This document shows positions 37,627-49,600 of a stretch of DNA of 64,000 nucleotides, piece after piece; within the stretch, counting starts at the first letter, position 1; every line of letters begins with the position of its first letter. Below the pieces are notes generated by a model. That model ran no database searches. It saw only the letters and a program-made list of their open reading frames with translations, and had not been told where the DNA came from. The stretch comes from Daphnia pulex (lineage: Eukaryota; Arthropoda; Branchiopoda; Diplostraca; Daphniidae). Location of the stretch: positions 186,001 to 250,000 of the forward strand of contig NC_060018.1 in the NCBI RefSeq assembly GCF_021134715.1. The letters run 5' to 3'. Position numbers and translations under genes: made by a program.

Positions 37627-40600
37627 ATGGCCACATCCTGGTTGTCGTCCCGCTCGTTCTTTATCCTTTCCGGCTGGATTCTGCTGGTCTGCTGCTGCTG
37701 CCTCATTGAACCGGCACGAGGTATTATATACTTGGTTGTCGTTTACTGTTTGACGGGATTTCGCTCGGGTGCTGGGCCACCATTTCTCGTTGAAATGAAA
37801 CTGGAGAGGAATTTGTCCAATGTCTTTTGATCAATTGAAGGACATGATGGCTGCTGGAATGCCAAGATCCTGTTTCTCTCTCTCCTCCTTTGATATGATC
37901 CTTATAACAAGATTGAATTTCCGTCGTCGTCGTTGTCACACACACAATGTCCCTTGTTAAATCTCTATGGCCATCCTCATTTGCCAAACAAACGATCGTG
38001 AACAAGTTTGTTTTTAGTTTTCACGCTCCAGCAACAACCGGCCAGTGGCTCGTCTCGTCTTGCACAAACTTTTTATTTAAATTACGAGCAACCTGAGCCC
38101 CGGTTGCCAAAGCGTTTTTTTTTTTTCAAATAAAATCAGGCCAGTGGTTGCAGCTTAGAATCGGAGTCTGTCAGTTGGGCTTGATTCAGACTCAACTTAT
38201 TGCCAAGCGTTTTTTCCAATAAAATAAGGTGTACATTTGCAGCTTATTTTTGTTTTGTTTTGTTTTTTTTTGTTTGTTTTATTTTATTTTTTTTTGTTTT
38301 TTTTTTTGTTTTTTGTTTTTTTGTGGTTTTATTGTTTTTTTTTTTTGTTTTTGGTTTTTTTGGTTTTTTTTTGGTTTTTTTTGGTTTTTTTTTGGTTTTT
38401 TTGGTTTTTTTGTGGTTTTTTTGTTTTTTTTTTGTTTTTGGTTTTTTTGTGTTTTTTTTGGTTTTTTTGGATTTTTTTTTATTTTTTTCTTTTAATCATT
38501 TTTTCGGTTAACGATATATGAATGCCGAGTTTGGATTTTGGCGGTCCACTTCCGCCCGAATACGATTTTCAACAGCCAATGTTCCTAAACGTAGGTTATT
38601 TAAGGCATATAGATGCCAAATTTGAAGTATGATCAAACCAATAAAAATGATAAGCATTGACAAGACTGCAAAAATTTCGAATATCATTTTCACCAATGGT
38701 ATGTAGGGTGTTTGCAATATAAAACTGCTGTCTGCTATGGTCGTTTTGGGGCTGCCTTTATAGACTTGGCCAGAGGAATCCCGTTTGGCACTGTCCATTT
38801 CCACTGTTTTAATTAGATTCCTAATTATGTTTATGCTGTTTAACTTTTTGTATTGAATAGTAATCATACTTTAAGGGCTAACGAACATTGTTCAATTAGT
38901 TTTAAACGAGTAACCTGAGCCCCGGTCAAATCCGAGGAACTTCGGTCTAGCGTAAAGTCGGAATCTTTTGCTATTCGCTTTTCTGTTATTTGCCCAGTGA
39001 CTAGGTCTACCTTACTTGAAGATTGCGTCATCACGGCGACGCTATAGACATCTGGTGGTGATTGGTTTGGGCATGTTTGGGCATGTTTTGACATGTTTTG
39101 ACATGAATAAGCTCCTCCCCCAAAAATCCGCGATATGAATAAGCTCCTCCCCCAAAAGCTTGTTCTTATATTATATATGGATGATTACGTCGTCGTTGCT
39201 ATGCTGAAAGTGGAAACACACTTGACTTTTGGCTGTCCCGCGTGCAACTCGAGACACCGAGACAAGAGAAGAAGAGTCGGGACGGGTTTTAATTAGTTGC
39301 CCCGCTGCACGACTGCCTTTTTTACCAATTTCATCCCTTTTCTTTCTTGTTGTTGTTCGATGGGCGCTCCTCGCACTCGGGTTATTTCAATGTTTGCCAA
39401 ATTGGATCAAGTTTTCAAGCTCCTTCCTTCCTTCCTCGGGACTACTCGGCTGCGCCTTTTTTATAACCCATCCACCCGATTTCAAAGGAAACAGTTTTGG
39501 AATAATAAGGCACCGGCGTGTCGTGCACCACCACCGAGACTCTTTTTTCTTTCCTCTTCAACGGACGAAAAGTCTTTTGTTCCCGACTGGGGTAGGGGAG
39601 AGGGGGAAACACTTTGGCAGCCGCCGAGAGCGAAACAATAGTCGAACCGAATCAAGCCAGCCAGCCACATTTCCATCCATCCATCCGGCCCTGTTGTCTG
39701 GCTAAAAGATATTTGCTGTGCGTTGGTTGTCGTCGAAACGGGAACAAAAGAGTCAACACTCGACGACGCTGCTGGATGGGATGGATGGGTGGGTGGAAGG
39801 GAATTTTTAATCCGACGTCTTATTTGTTTTTCAAAACGGCCAATCAAAAATTCCTCCCCTTTTCCTCCTTCTCTCTTTTCTCATTCTGCCCAGTTAATGA
39901 TCTTTTTTCTATGCGGGAAAGTGGGTCTTAATTCCGCTGGATTATCACGACGGCAACTGACCCACCACGGTCCTTGTAATTGAAAAAACAAAGAAAAAAG
40001 TCCAGTCTAGTCCCGAACGACTATTATTAGGAGCTACTATTCGCTTTTAATATGTTGATCCTCTTCGTTCAGACTCTCTCTCGGCTGCTGCTGCGTAAAG
40101 AGGAAAGATGAAAAAGACGCGGGCGCCCGCCAATAATATGAAAGCCTCGGGAGAAGAAGAAGAAAAAAAAAGAAGTGAGAGACGTAATAATGCACCTCGC
40201 TCCTGTTTGTCGGTGGTTGTTGAGGCGGGGGGATTTTTCTTTTTATTATTTATCAACTATTCAACGGTGGGAGGGAGAGAGCAATAACTTTTTCGGTGGG
40301 GGGATGTATATAATCAAAGATGCTGGGCACGGCCAACTTTTGCCTCCTCCCCCGTTCGCTTCTAGATTACATAAATAAGAGCATCTTTTGGTTCTGCTTG
40401 CCTTTTTCCTTCTTCTTTATTATTTAAAGGGTATCATGGAAGAAAAAAGAGTCGAAAAGAGGCTTAGAGGAGGAACTTTTTCTTCTTCTTCTTTCCCTGG
40501 GCTTGTGGGTACTTTTTTCATTTGAAGGCCTGGCAGTCGTATTGGCTTGGTGGGAGAGGCCACGGGAAACGGACATGCATTTGGCTCGCGTCACGTCGAC

Positions 40601-43600
40601 ATTTTGATTTCCTGGCGGCAGCAGACAATCCCCTAAGAAAAGAAGACGCAACTTTTTTTTACTATTACGAAGGATGGGGGGCGATATAATAACCCCCCCC
40701 CCCCCAGTCTGTCCGTCCTTCTATCCATCCATCCGTCTCCTATACTCTGACGTTGGAGTTGGTAAAGGATCGTCATGGCAACATCGTCGATGAATAGCCT
40801 CCTAATTGAATCGACTAAACTAAAGCTACACTCTGCTCCTGCTCCTGCTCCTGCTGTACCGGGCAAGGAACTGCAGTAGGGGGGGGGGGGGGGGAGGAAA
40901 CTCGAGCTCACCAATGACCTGAATACATAATGAATGTACATATACTACACACTCACCCATTTTTGATCATCTTCTTCTTCTTCTTTGATAGGAATAGCCG
41001 GTCCATCGCAACAGCAGACGACTGGCAATCGAGGAGGAGGAGGAGGAGGAGTGCCGCCTCGGATTATTGACGACCCGACCAACGTGACGGTTTTGCGCAA
41101 TGAGCCGGCCACATTGCGCTGCGCCTTTGACGGCGTGCCCCAACCGGAGGTGACGTGGTACCGCGAAGGAGAGCCGCTGGAGCCGCGCGGACACCGACTC
41201 GTCCTGCCCGACGGGGCCCTTTTCTTCCTGCGTGTCACCCAAAGTCGCGGGCCGGCTAGTCGCGGCGACGCCGGGACTTATTGGTGCGTGGCCCGCAACG
41301 CCGCCGGCCAGGCCAGGAGCCGCAATGCAACTTTAACCGTCGCCTGTAAGCAGTTGCCCCTGTCCTGCCCGTCACATTTCCTATTCCCTTATCTTCTGGC
41401 ATGAATCTTTGATTCCCACCCAGGTGACCTTTATCCCGTCTAGTATCTCCACTCTGCCCGGCTTTTCTAGCTAGGGAGCTGGGCTGGAGTTGGCCGGGCT
41501 CCTTTCCTTGACGTTTGAACGTTAATCTGCCATTCAAATCGGATTCAAATCCCCGGAGCGGCTCATCTTTTATGCAATCCATCCATCCCCGTGCAGCCCC
41601 ACTGTGGATCTTTTTCCCCCGGCTGATCCTCTCGTCCGTTGTCGTCGTCCCTTTTGAAACTATTAGCGCCAACTCGTCCATCATCCAACGTGACGTGGAT
41701 CTCCATCTCCCCCGTTATTCAACTTTGCTTCTAAATATCAGCAGCAGCGTCGTCGTCGACTGATGGACGTGATCAACTCCCGCCCGTTTGCCCATTGGAT
41801 GGTTAAGGTTAGAGCCGGGACCAGAGTCTCATAGAGTTGCAACTAACTGGCAGGAGAAGAGTCTAGGGAGCAGCCATAGCAAATCCCTTTTGTCTTTCCT
41901 GTTTAGTTACAAGGCAGGAGGATCGGGTGACTCTTTTATAACAACAACCGGCGTCTCCCCTTCCTTCCTTTTTTTCACGGAATTATTTTTCTCTTTTTGA
42001 AAAAACAAGGAGCCGAGATTTGTTGTTTTTTTGTTGTTTCCCATCGCGCCGTCGAGTCGCCTGTTTTTCGTTATCGACGCACAGTTGCACAGTCGAGTTG
42101 AAAGGGAACACGGTCGAGTTGGCCGCTGATTCCGATCCGATTGAGCCGTGGCAAAGCGGAGAGACAGAAAAAGAGAAATTGTGTAATGCGCCTTGTGTGT
42201 GTGTACATGAAGGGCGAGGCGCTGCTGCTGCTGGATGGACGTCGCGTGCTGTTGACACACGCGCGTCGCCCCCTCGAGCGTTCCAGTCTTTGGGAAAAAA
42301 AGAGCCTGGAACGCATAAAAAGGGAAAAAGAAAGAAGAAGGGATAAATAATGTAATATTGTGATAAAAATAACACGCGAGAATATCACTCGGCCTAGAGG
42401 CCCTGGCGACTTTTTCCCTTTTGATTTCATTGGCGGTGGTAGGAGGGTGGTAGGGGGTGGTAGGGTTTATTCTAGTCGGATGGAATAACGTCGGCGAAAT
42501 TGGCAGGAAGAAAAGTGTAGAGGGGGGGATGTATAAATTTATACAAGAGCAGTTGGGGGACGACGACGTCGATCCCTCTAAAAACTCTTAACGGTGTAGA
42601 CGACGGAGAAGGGGGCGACGACTGTTGGTGTAGTATTCGATTTTTACAAGCTCTTCCTCCACCTCCCCCACGGCCGGCCGACAAGGAAAAGGGAAAGGAA
42701 AAAGTAGAATTGTGTGTGCGCCTCCCCGTGATGATGACAACAACAGCAACAACCACCCACCCACCCGACTCCTTTGCTACACTCGAGCAACTGCCTCCTC
42801 TCCTGCAGGACGGGGTGGAAAAAGAAGAGTAGAAGTAGGAGGAGGAGGAAAAGTTGTCGTAGCGCTGCACACACAACTGTACCTTAGACATACATGTACA
42901 TTATATCAGGACCCTTTTCTTCTTTAGCCCATCAACTCTCTTGGGTAAATAACAAAAGCGAATCCGAGAGAGTAGAGACAGCAGCCGCACGATCAATACC
43001 CACCCACCCATCCGCCTCTCTCTTTCTTCTTCTCTTGCTCGGCTGTACGCCCAGTAACGACGTCGGCGTCTTTTTTCTCTAGGAGGAAAGCGACTCTCTT
43101 CTTCTTCTTTTACGGCCCCCCGGAATTGATGGCCTCCACGAGATTAGACGAAAAAAAAGTACATTTTTGAGAAAAAATGTCGTTTTATTATTATTTCTTC
43201 TTCTTGTTCTCTTCCGTCAAGCGACTCTCTCTCATCTTTTGCTGTTCCGGCGCTCACATTATGTTAATACGATCGGCTTGTGTCGCCAATGTGTCGCACG
43301 ATCCATCGCACGAAGCGCGCCATCCATCCATCCATCCGAAGGGGAGAAAAGGAAAAAAAAGGCCCCACACACAGAGACACTTTGTGCGCCCCGTGTGTCT
43401 GAGCTGTTTACAATGTGATTCGATTCTTTTCTCTATCTAAACCCATCACCGATAAAAGGGGAGGAGACCAAATTTTCCCTTTTTTTTTCCTTACTCCCTC
43501 ACCCACCCCATCCATCCATCCATCCATCGAGTTCTGTTTCTTCTTCAGTCGACCCGCCGCTGCCGCCGCCACTGATTCGATTCCGGCCTCGGCCCGCTCG

Positions 43601-46600
43601 TTTGACAGATCCAGAAAAAAGAAAAAGAAAGAAGAAGAAAGGCAAAGTTGAAAGACTCAACACAACACAACACAATAACAAGCAAATTCTTAGGCGGTGG
43701 ATTATAAAAACTCGATTCCTCGCATCCATCCGACCGGCACAGAAGGGGGAAATAATGAAAAGCCAAAATAGAAAATCGGGAAATGAGGAAATAATAATAA
43801 AAAAAAGAGCCCCAGCACACACATCCATCCATCCATCTCTGCTGCAAAGTGGTGGGGAGCGACCACATGAGAAAAGAGAAAGAAGAGAAAAGGATTGTGT
43901 CTGATTGGCTCATCCGTCGTTGAATCACGCGGTCTCGATTCATCAGCCACCGCATCTTGTTCTCTCTCCCCCCTCCAACTCCTTGTTCAACTTCTCAGAC
44001 TGCAAGGGATCCATCCATCCATCCATCTCGAGCTCCTCCTTCACGCCGCGGCTAAAGAGGACGTGGGGGGATTGAACGTCTTGCAAAAGAGCAGCAAGGA
44101 GAAGAAGGACGATTTGTATTATGACTTGATGCACACAATGTGTGTGTGTGTGCCGGGGGGGATCTTTACCGGGGCGCATAGGATCAAAGTCTCCGCCAAC
44201 TCTCTTGTACTATAGCGCGCGTTTCCCTTGGAGCAACAAACGACGGGGATTGTCCAGGGGTGTCTTTGGACTCGAGGGGCTTTTTCGGCGCATCAATCAC
44301 ATGAAATGAAACGCTTTCGCTTCTTCTTCTTCTACTTTTATTCTTTGCTCACTGCTACGAATGGATGGATGGACCAGGAGCAGAGATTTATACAAGATTT
44401 ACGCTCGACTGACTCGATCCAGCTGCTCTCCTCTCTCTCCATATCCCCGCTTCCATCTGCTGCTGCTGCTTTGATGCTTCACTCTTGGTTGTTGTTGTTG
44501 TTGTCCACCTCTTTTCGCCGATCCTTTTTCAGGAAATCCTTTGATGCCAAGTTGTATTCAAATCAGCAGGAGCGCAGCAGCAGAGAAGAAGAATTTTGGC
44601 CAGAGGATTTGCTTGTGCGAAATCTCAGCTGGTCGGCCAAATGGCATAACAATTGCAATTCGGGCGACATTCCCTCACGCATCAACGACGCGAGTGTGGC
44701 CTGGAAATTGATTGGGTTACAACCGACAGCCAAAAAAGAAGAAACGGGACTGGGGTGGCTGCATGTAGGAGCGGCGCCACTCGAAATAGGAGCAAGACAA
44801 ACAATCGCACAACGACGACGACACATCCGACGAGGAGTAGAAGGAGGGAGCGAGGGAGGAGGAAAGAAAAACACAATCAATACAAAGTGGCTATATCTTC
44901 TTGGCTGTCGTTTTCTCTCTCTGTGTGCAAGCAGAGGAGGGGGGAGGACGGCCTTGCCAGCAGCAGAGGAAATGGACGAGATTATTTCCATCATCTGGCG
45001 AGTTGTTGGAGAAGAGAAGGAGGAGGAGAGAATGGAGGAAAATGAGGAAGAAAGAAGAAGAAGAAGACGTGTAATGACGTCTAATCCAATTGCTCCCGCT
45101 GCTGATGCGTCCCATCCCGCGCTCTACAATGTAACGTGGCTGCTGCTCGTGTCCCTCCTGCTGCTGCTGGAACAAGCGGGAACAAGAAAAACGTGCCCTT
45201 TCTTTCCCTTCTTGCAGGAGTAGCACAGGCGATCCGTCCAATCTATCCGCCACTGGCGTTTAATCTCATCATTCCGCGCCACCTTTTCTTGTTTCGCTTC
45301 TATTGACCGACTCTTCGTTCGTGTTGTTGCCTTCGTCCGACATGAAAGACAACAAAAGAGACGAATTACAACAACCCCCCCGTCCCAAGGAATTTGGCAT
45401 CCAGCAACAAGAGCCATTTCTATTCTTTCTGGCCGCCGCCCGTACTGCCTGTTTTCTATTCATCAAAAGTGTAACGACGATATTGTCTGAATCTGGTCGG
45501 GCCCACGTCTTGTGTTATTATTGGACTTTTGGCTGTTTGTTCCCCCCGGCAGAAGTAAAAGACGAAAGAGAAGAAGAAGAAGAAGAAAGAGCTTTTACAT
45601 CATGTTGGAACGGGATCGTTTGATTTTCCGACTCCCTGGTCACACACACGAAAACGAATCCCATTCCCCCTTTTTCTAGTTAGTGGGTGGGGGGAGAGAA
45701 TGTTCTATATATTACACTACACTACGCTCACCATGTGTAATGTTATATTACACATCCAGTACAGTGGAATATAAGCCGGATCGATCCACTGCTGAACTGC
45801 CATGGACTGGGGTAGGAGGGTAGGGGGGAAAGATGCCATACAGTCCGACTGTTCTTCTTAACTTCCCCACGCCATTCCTTTCCTCTTCCCTTCGTTTTTC
45901 TGGAATAAAAAAGAGTAAAATGCATAGAGAAGAAAAAAGCTAATACCACCACTACTATCCCCCGCCGACCTGATTCTCTCCGGGGACTCAACTTGAAAGA
46001 CGTCCATCGAGTCCAATCCGACTAGACTAGACCCAGTCGTCGTCGACGTTAGTTTTTCTTTCCCTTTTCTCATCCGAAAAAGTTTGTACGTGCGGCAACC
46101 AGAGAGCCGGAATGGTCTCCCGGATGTTGAGGAAAAAAGAAAAAAGTCCATTGGGCCGATGTAGCGGACAGAGACGGAAGATGTTACTAATACCAGCAAG
46201 TTAATCACACGGTCCAGGGCACCAAAAGAGATGCTCATTTAATATTATGGCGATAAACTTTTGATGTTGTCCAATTCTAATCATCTTGTTCCATCGAAAA
46301 AATTGCAGATTTGCAAGCCGATTTCCGCCGACTACCCGAATCGACTCGAGCCGTTGTCGGCGATCCGGCTCGTTTCCACTGCGTGTCGCCCAGGGGCCAG
46401 CCGGAACCGGAGGTCACGTGGAAAAAGAACGGTGTCCCCATCCAAGGACAATGGGATGACGAATTGGGTTCCCTGGACAAGGAAAGGTATAAATGATCCC
46501 TCCTTTCGACTGAGTATACCCTCGTTATTATTTTAAATTATTTTGAAAACAATTTGAATTTGACGATGCGTTAATGATGCGACGACACACTTGATTATCT

Positions 46601-49600
46601 TTCTCGTTCGTGCCAAAATAATAAAAGGGTTCACGTGGAGGAGACGGGCGATCTGATTATCCGGCACGTGCTAGCCAGCGACGAGGGAAAGTACCAGTGC
46701 GTCGCTCACAACATGGCGGCAACACGAGAGTCGCCCGCCATTTCATTGTCTGTCTACGGTAAAGCACAAAAGCAACTTTTTCCACATTTTTCTTATTCTT
46801 CTTCTTCCCATTTAAAAATATCGAAACCCCTGGACAGCAGTTTTCGCTTGGCTGTTTGTGATATGATCCACTTTTGAGTGAAATTCAACTGCTGGGACAA
46901 AAAACTGCCGACAACAAGTTTTTGTGTTATTTCTTCCCCCCTTTTTCACGACTTGCGTGGCACACGGTCGACTGGTTCGGGTGCCCTTTTCACCCACCCC
47001 CTCCTTCCAATCCATTTTGAATGGTTTACTCGGCGCGAAAGTTGAAGTAGGAACAGAGAACCCCCCTGACATTGCCGTGGCTCGATCCTGCCGACCCACT
47101 CGACTGAAAAGAATGACGGCCAGGAAAGAAGAAGAAAAAACTCTCATCCATCCCAGTAGCAGCACTGCAATCTACGAGCTGCTCTTGGTCTACTTCGCTG
47201 TGGGCGAATAATTAGTTGGACTCGTTCCTTCCGGCAGACGGAAGACTCGAGTAGTTTTTCGTAGCTCTTATCCTCGTCGATCCTCCTCCTCATTCGTCAG
47301 CATATAAACACACACTGAACTGTAAATGCATATCTCGCCGTCGGGGCAGCACACAACCACACCAAACCGCCTTTTATTTTATTTTTCCAACTCCCCACGG
47401 TCGCAATAATCACTGCTGGAACAAAATAACACGCACCACCCCCGTTCCTATTCATTCGTCGTCCCTTTTGTTTCCAGCCCAGTCATTCAACAACCCCCAT
47501 ATCTGCATTTCTTTTATTTTTCATTTCTTCCACACACAAACGCAGTTCGTCCTCAAGTTTCTGTTCCGCAAAATGAGCTGGTCGTCGTACTCGGAGAGGA
47601 GGCCCTTTTCGAGTGCCAGGCTTCCGGTGATCCGGCACCCAGACTGGCCTGGCGTCGATTGGATTCAAACGGAGATTCTTCTTTAGCTGCAGTCAAGTCG
47701 GACGACACGGCAAATCGATCCACGTTCAAGGTAGTGACGACGACCCTAAATCGATAATCCATCCGGCCAACAAACAAAAATCCTAATCGTTTTTCTCATT
47801 TCTGCTTATTTTGCTCACGTGTTGCGCTTCCATCTAATAGATCCAGCACGTCGCCCTGACCGATGCCGGCCGCTACGTCTGTGAAGTGGAGAACGCCGTC
47901 GGCAAGGCCTCGGCTCTGACGGTGTTGACCGTTCTCATTCCGCCCACTTGGAGCGTCCAGCCGCCGCCGCAGATCCTTAGCGAGGCCGGCGGATCGCTGA
48001 CGGTCGACTGCAGCGTCAACGGCGTCCCCCCGCCGCTCATCTTCTGGCGGAGGGAAATGGGACCGCTGGACGTTGGCAACAACACCAACACCAGCCGCTG
48101 GCAAATCGCCGCCAACGGAACGTTGAGCATCCGCCAACTGGAAACGGAAGACGCCGGTCCGCTTTATTGCGCCGCCATCAATCCGGGCGGGGCTCTTTTG
48201 GCTCGGGTCAACCTGGAAATCACGGTCCCTTCTCTCTCGGTGCCCATTTACTTTCAAATCGGCCCGGCCAATCAGACGCTGCCCATCCGCTCGCCGGCCC
48301 TACTTCAATGTCAAACCCAACCGGATGGGCCTGGACTCGGAGCCGAGATCTATTGGACCCGCAACGGCCAGCCGGTCAATCAGAGTCAACCGGGACTGGG
48401 CATCCTCCCAACTGGTTCCCTCCAGATCGATCACCTACAGCCGGAAGATTCCGGCACGTATACATGCTGGGCTGTCGGAGCTAAGCGAACCAACAACACC
48501 AGCAGCAGCAGCAGCACTCTGATGTCCGTCTCTTCCTGGACGGCCACTTTACTAGTGGAGAATCCCATAAATCCCAACGTGGCTTTCAATCGGGCACCGT
48601 CCGATCCATTGGCCTTGCCCGGACCTCCGTCACAACCCGTGCACACCAACCAGACGGCCCATTCGGTGACCATCACGTGGCAGAGCAGCAGTCGAATGGG
48701 GGCCTCGCCACTGGTCGGCTACACGGTGGAAATTTATAGCCCGTCTTCGACTTGGTCGGAGGCCCTGTTGCCCGGCTCTTGGACTTGGGGTGAACAACTG
48801 CCCAGCAGCAATCAATCTTCTTCTTTTTCTGCTGCTGTAGAGACTCGGCACTGGCTAGTGGCCGTCCGGAAGTTGAAAGCCAATACGTACACGATTGAGG
48901 GGCTGAAGGCGGGCAGTTGGATCCTTTGTCTCGTGCGGGCTGAAAACTCTCACGGCCTTTCATTGCCCAGTCCCGTTTCACAATGGATCCACTCTGCGGC
49001 TCACTCGCTGGCCGATCCCGACGTCGTCCAGACTCGTGACCTCCTTTCCGGCTCTTTGATGCAGTTGGATCGCGTCCAGGCCATCAGCTCCACCGCCGTC
49101 CAGCTCCACTGGGACATTGTCGACGGCGAGAGTTACATCGAGGGCCTCTATCTCTTCCACTTTGAAACGGCGACGCCCACTCTGCCCACCGTCCGGTCCA
49201 CCCACACTGTCAAGGACCCCGGATCGATGACCTACACCCTTTCGCAATTGAGGCCGGACACCAACTACACCGTCTTTTTGGTTCCGTTTTATGGCGCCGT
49301 CGAAGGCCGCCCGTCAAACAGCCGCACAGTCAGGACCCATCCAGATGGTAAAAACGAAAAAAATAACATTCTTTCAAAATTCGATTAAATCACACACGTA
49401 CACCCATTTGTAAACTCATGTCCATTGTTGACCGCACAGCGCCGAGCGGATATCCGCAAAATGTCACCGTCAGACAATTCAACGAGAGCAGCGTCCTGGT
49501 CCAGTGGCTGCCTCCGCCCGTCGATCAACGCAACGGACTCATCACCGCTTACCAGGTATACATCCTCACACCGACTCTGGCCATTTCAAATACAGTACAA

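Noticed and set aside
37071-37706. 211-codon minus-strand frame across the robo start
   Set aside because: It is antisense to the robo 5' UTR and signal-peptide exon, driven by the GT/CA microsatellite (THTHTHT-type residues), with no domain or splice support.
38200-38521. Three overlapping plus-strand frames of about 90-100 codons rich in Phe
   Set aside because: They are translations of the T-rich tract (FFFVF-type), not real proteins.
43500-44030. Repeated TCCA blocks as a CRISPR-like or satellite array
   Set aside because: They are short pure tetranucleotide runs with irregular spacing and no unique spacers; this is microsatellite DNA in a eukaryote intron.
44228-45223. 331-codon open frame inside robo intron 2
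   Set aside because: Composition is low-complexity (Leu/Ser, Glu/Arg runs from simple repeats), the first codon is not ATG, there is no domain, and it lies in the same strand as and inside a spliced intron.
47796-48257. Minus-strand frames opposite the robo Ig/FN3 exons
   Set aside because: Antisense shadows of the long GC-rich coding exon 47841-49347; the plus-strand frame has clear Ig and FN3 motifs.
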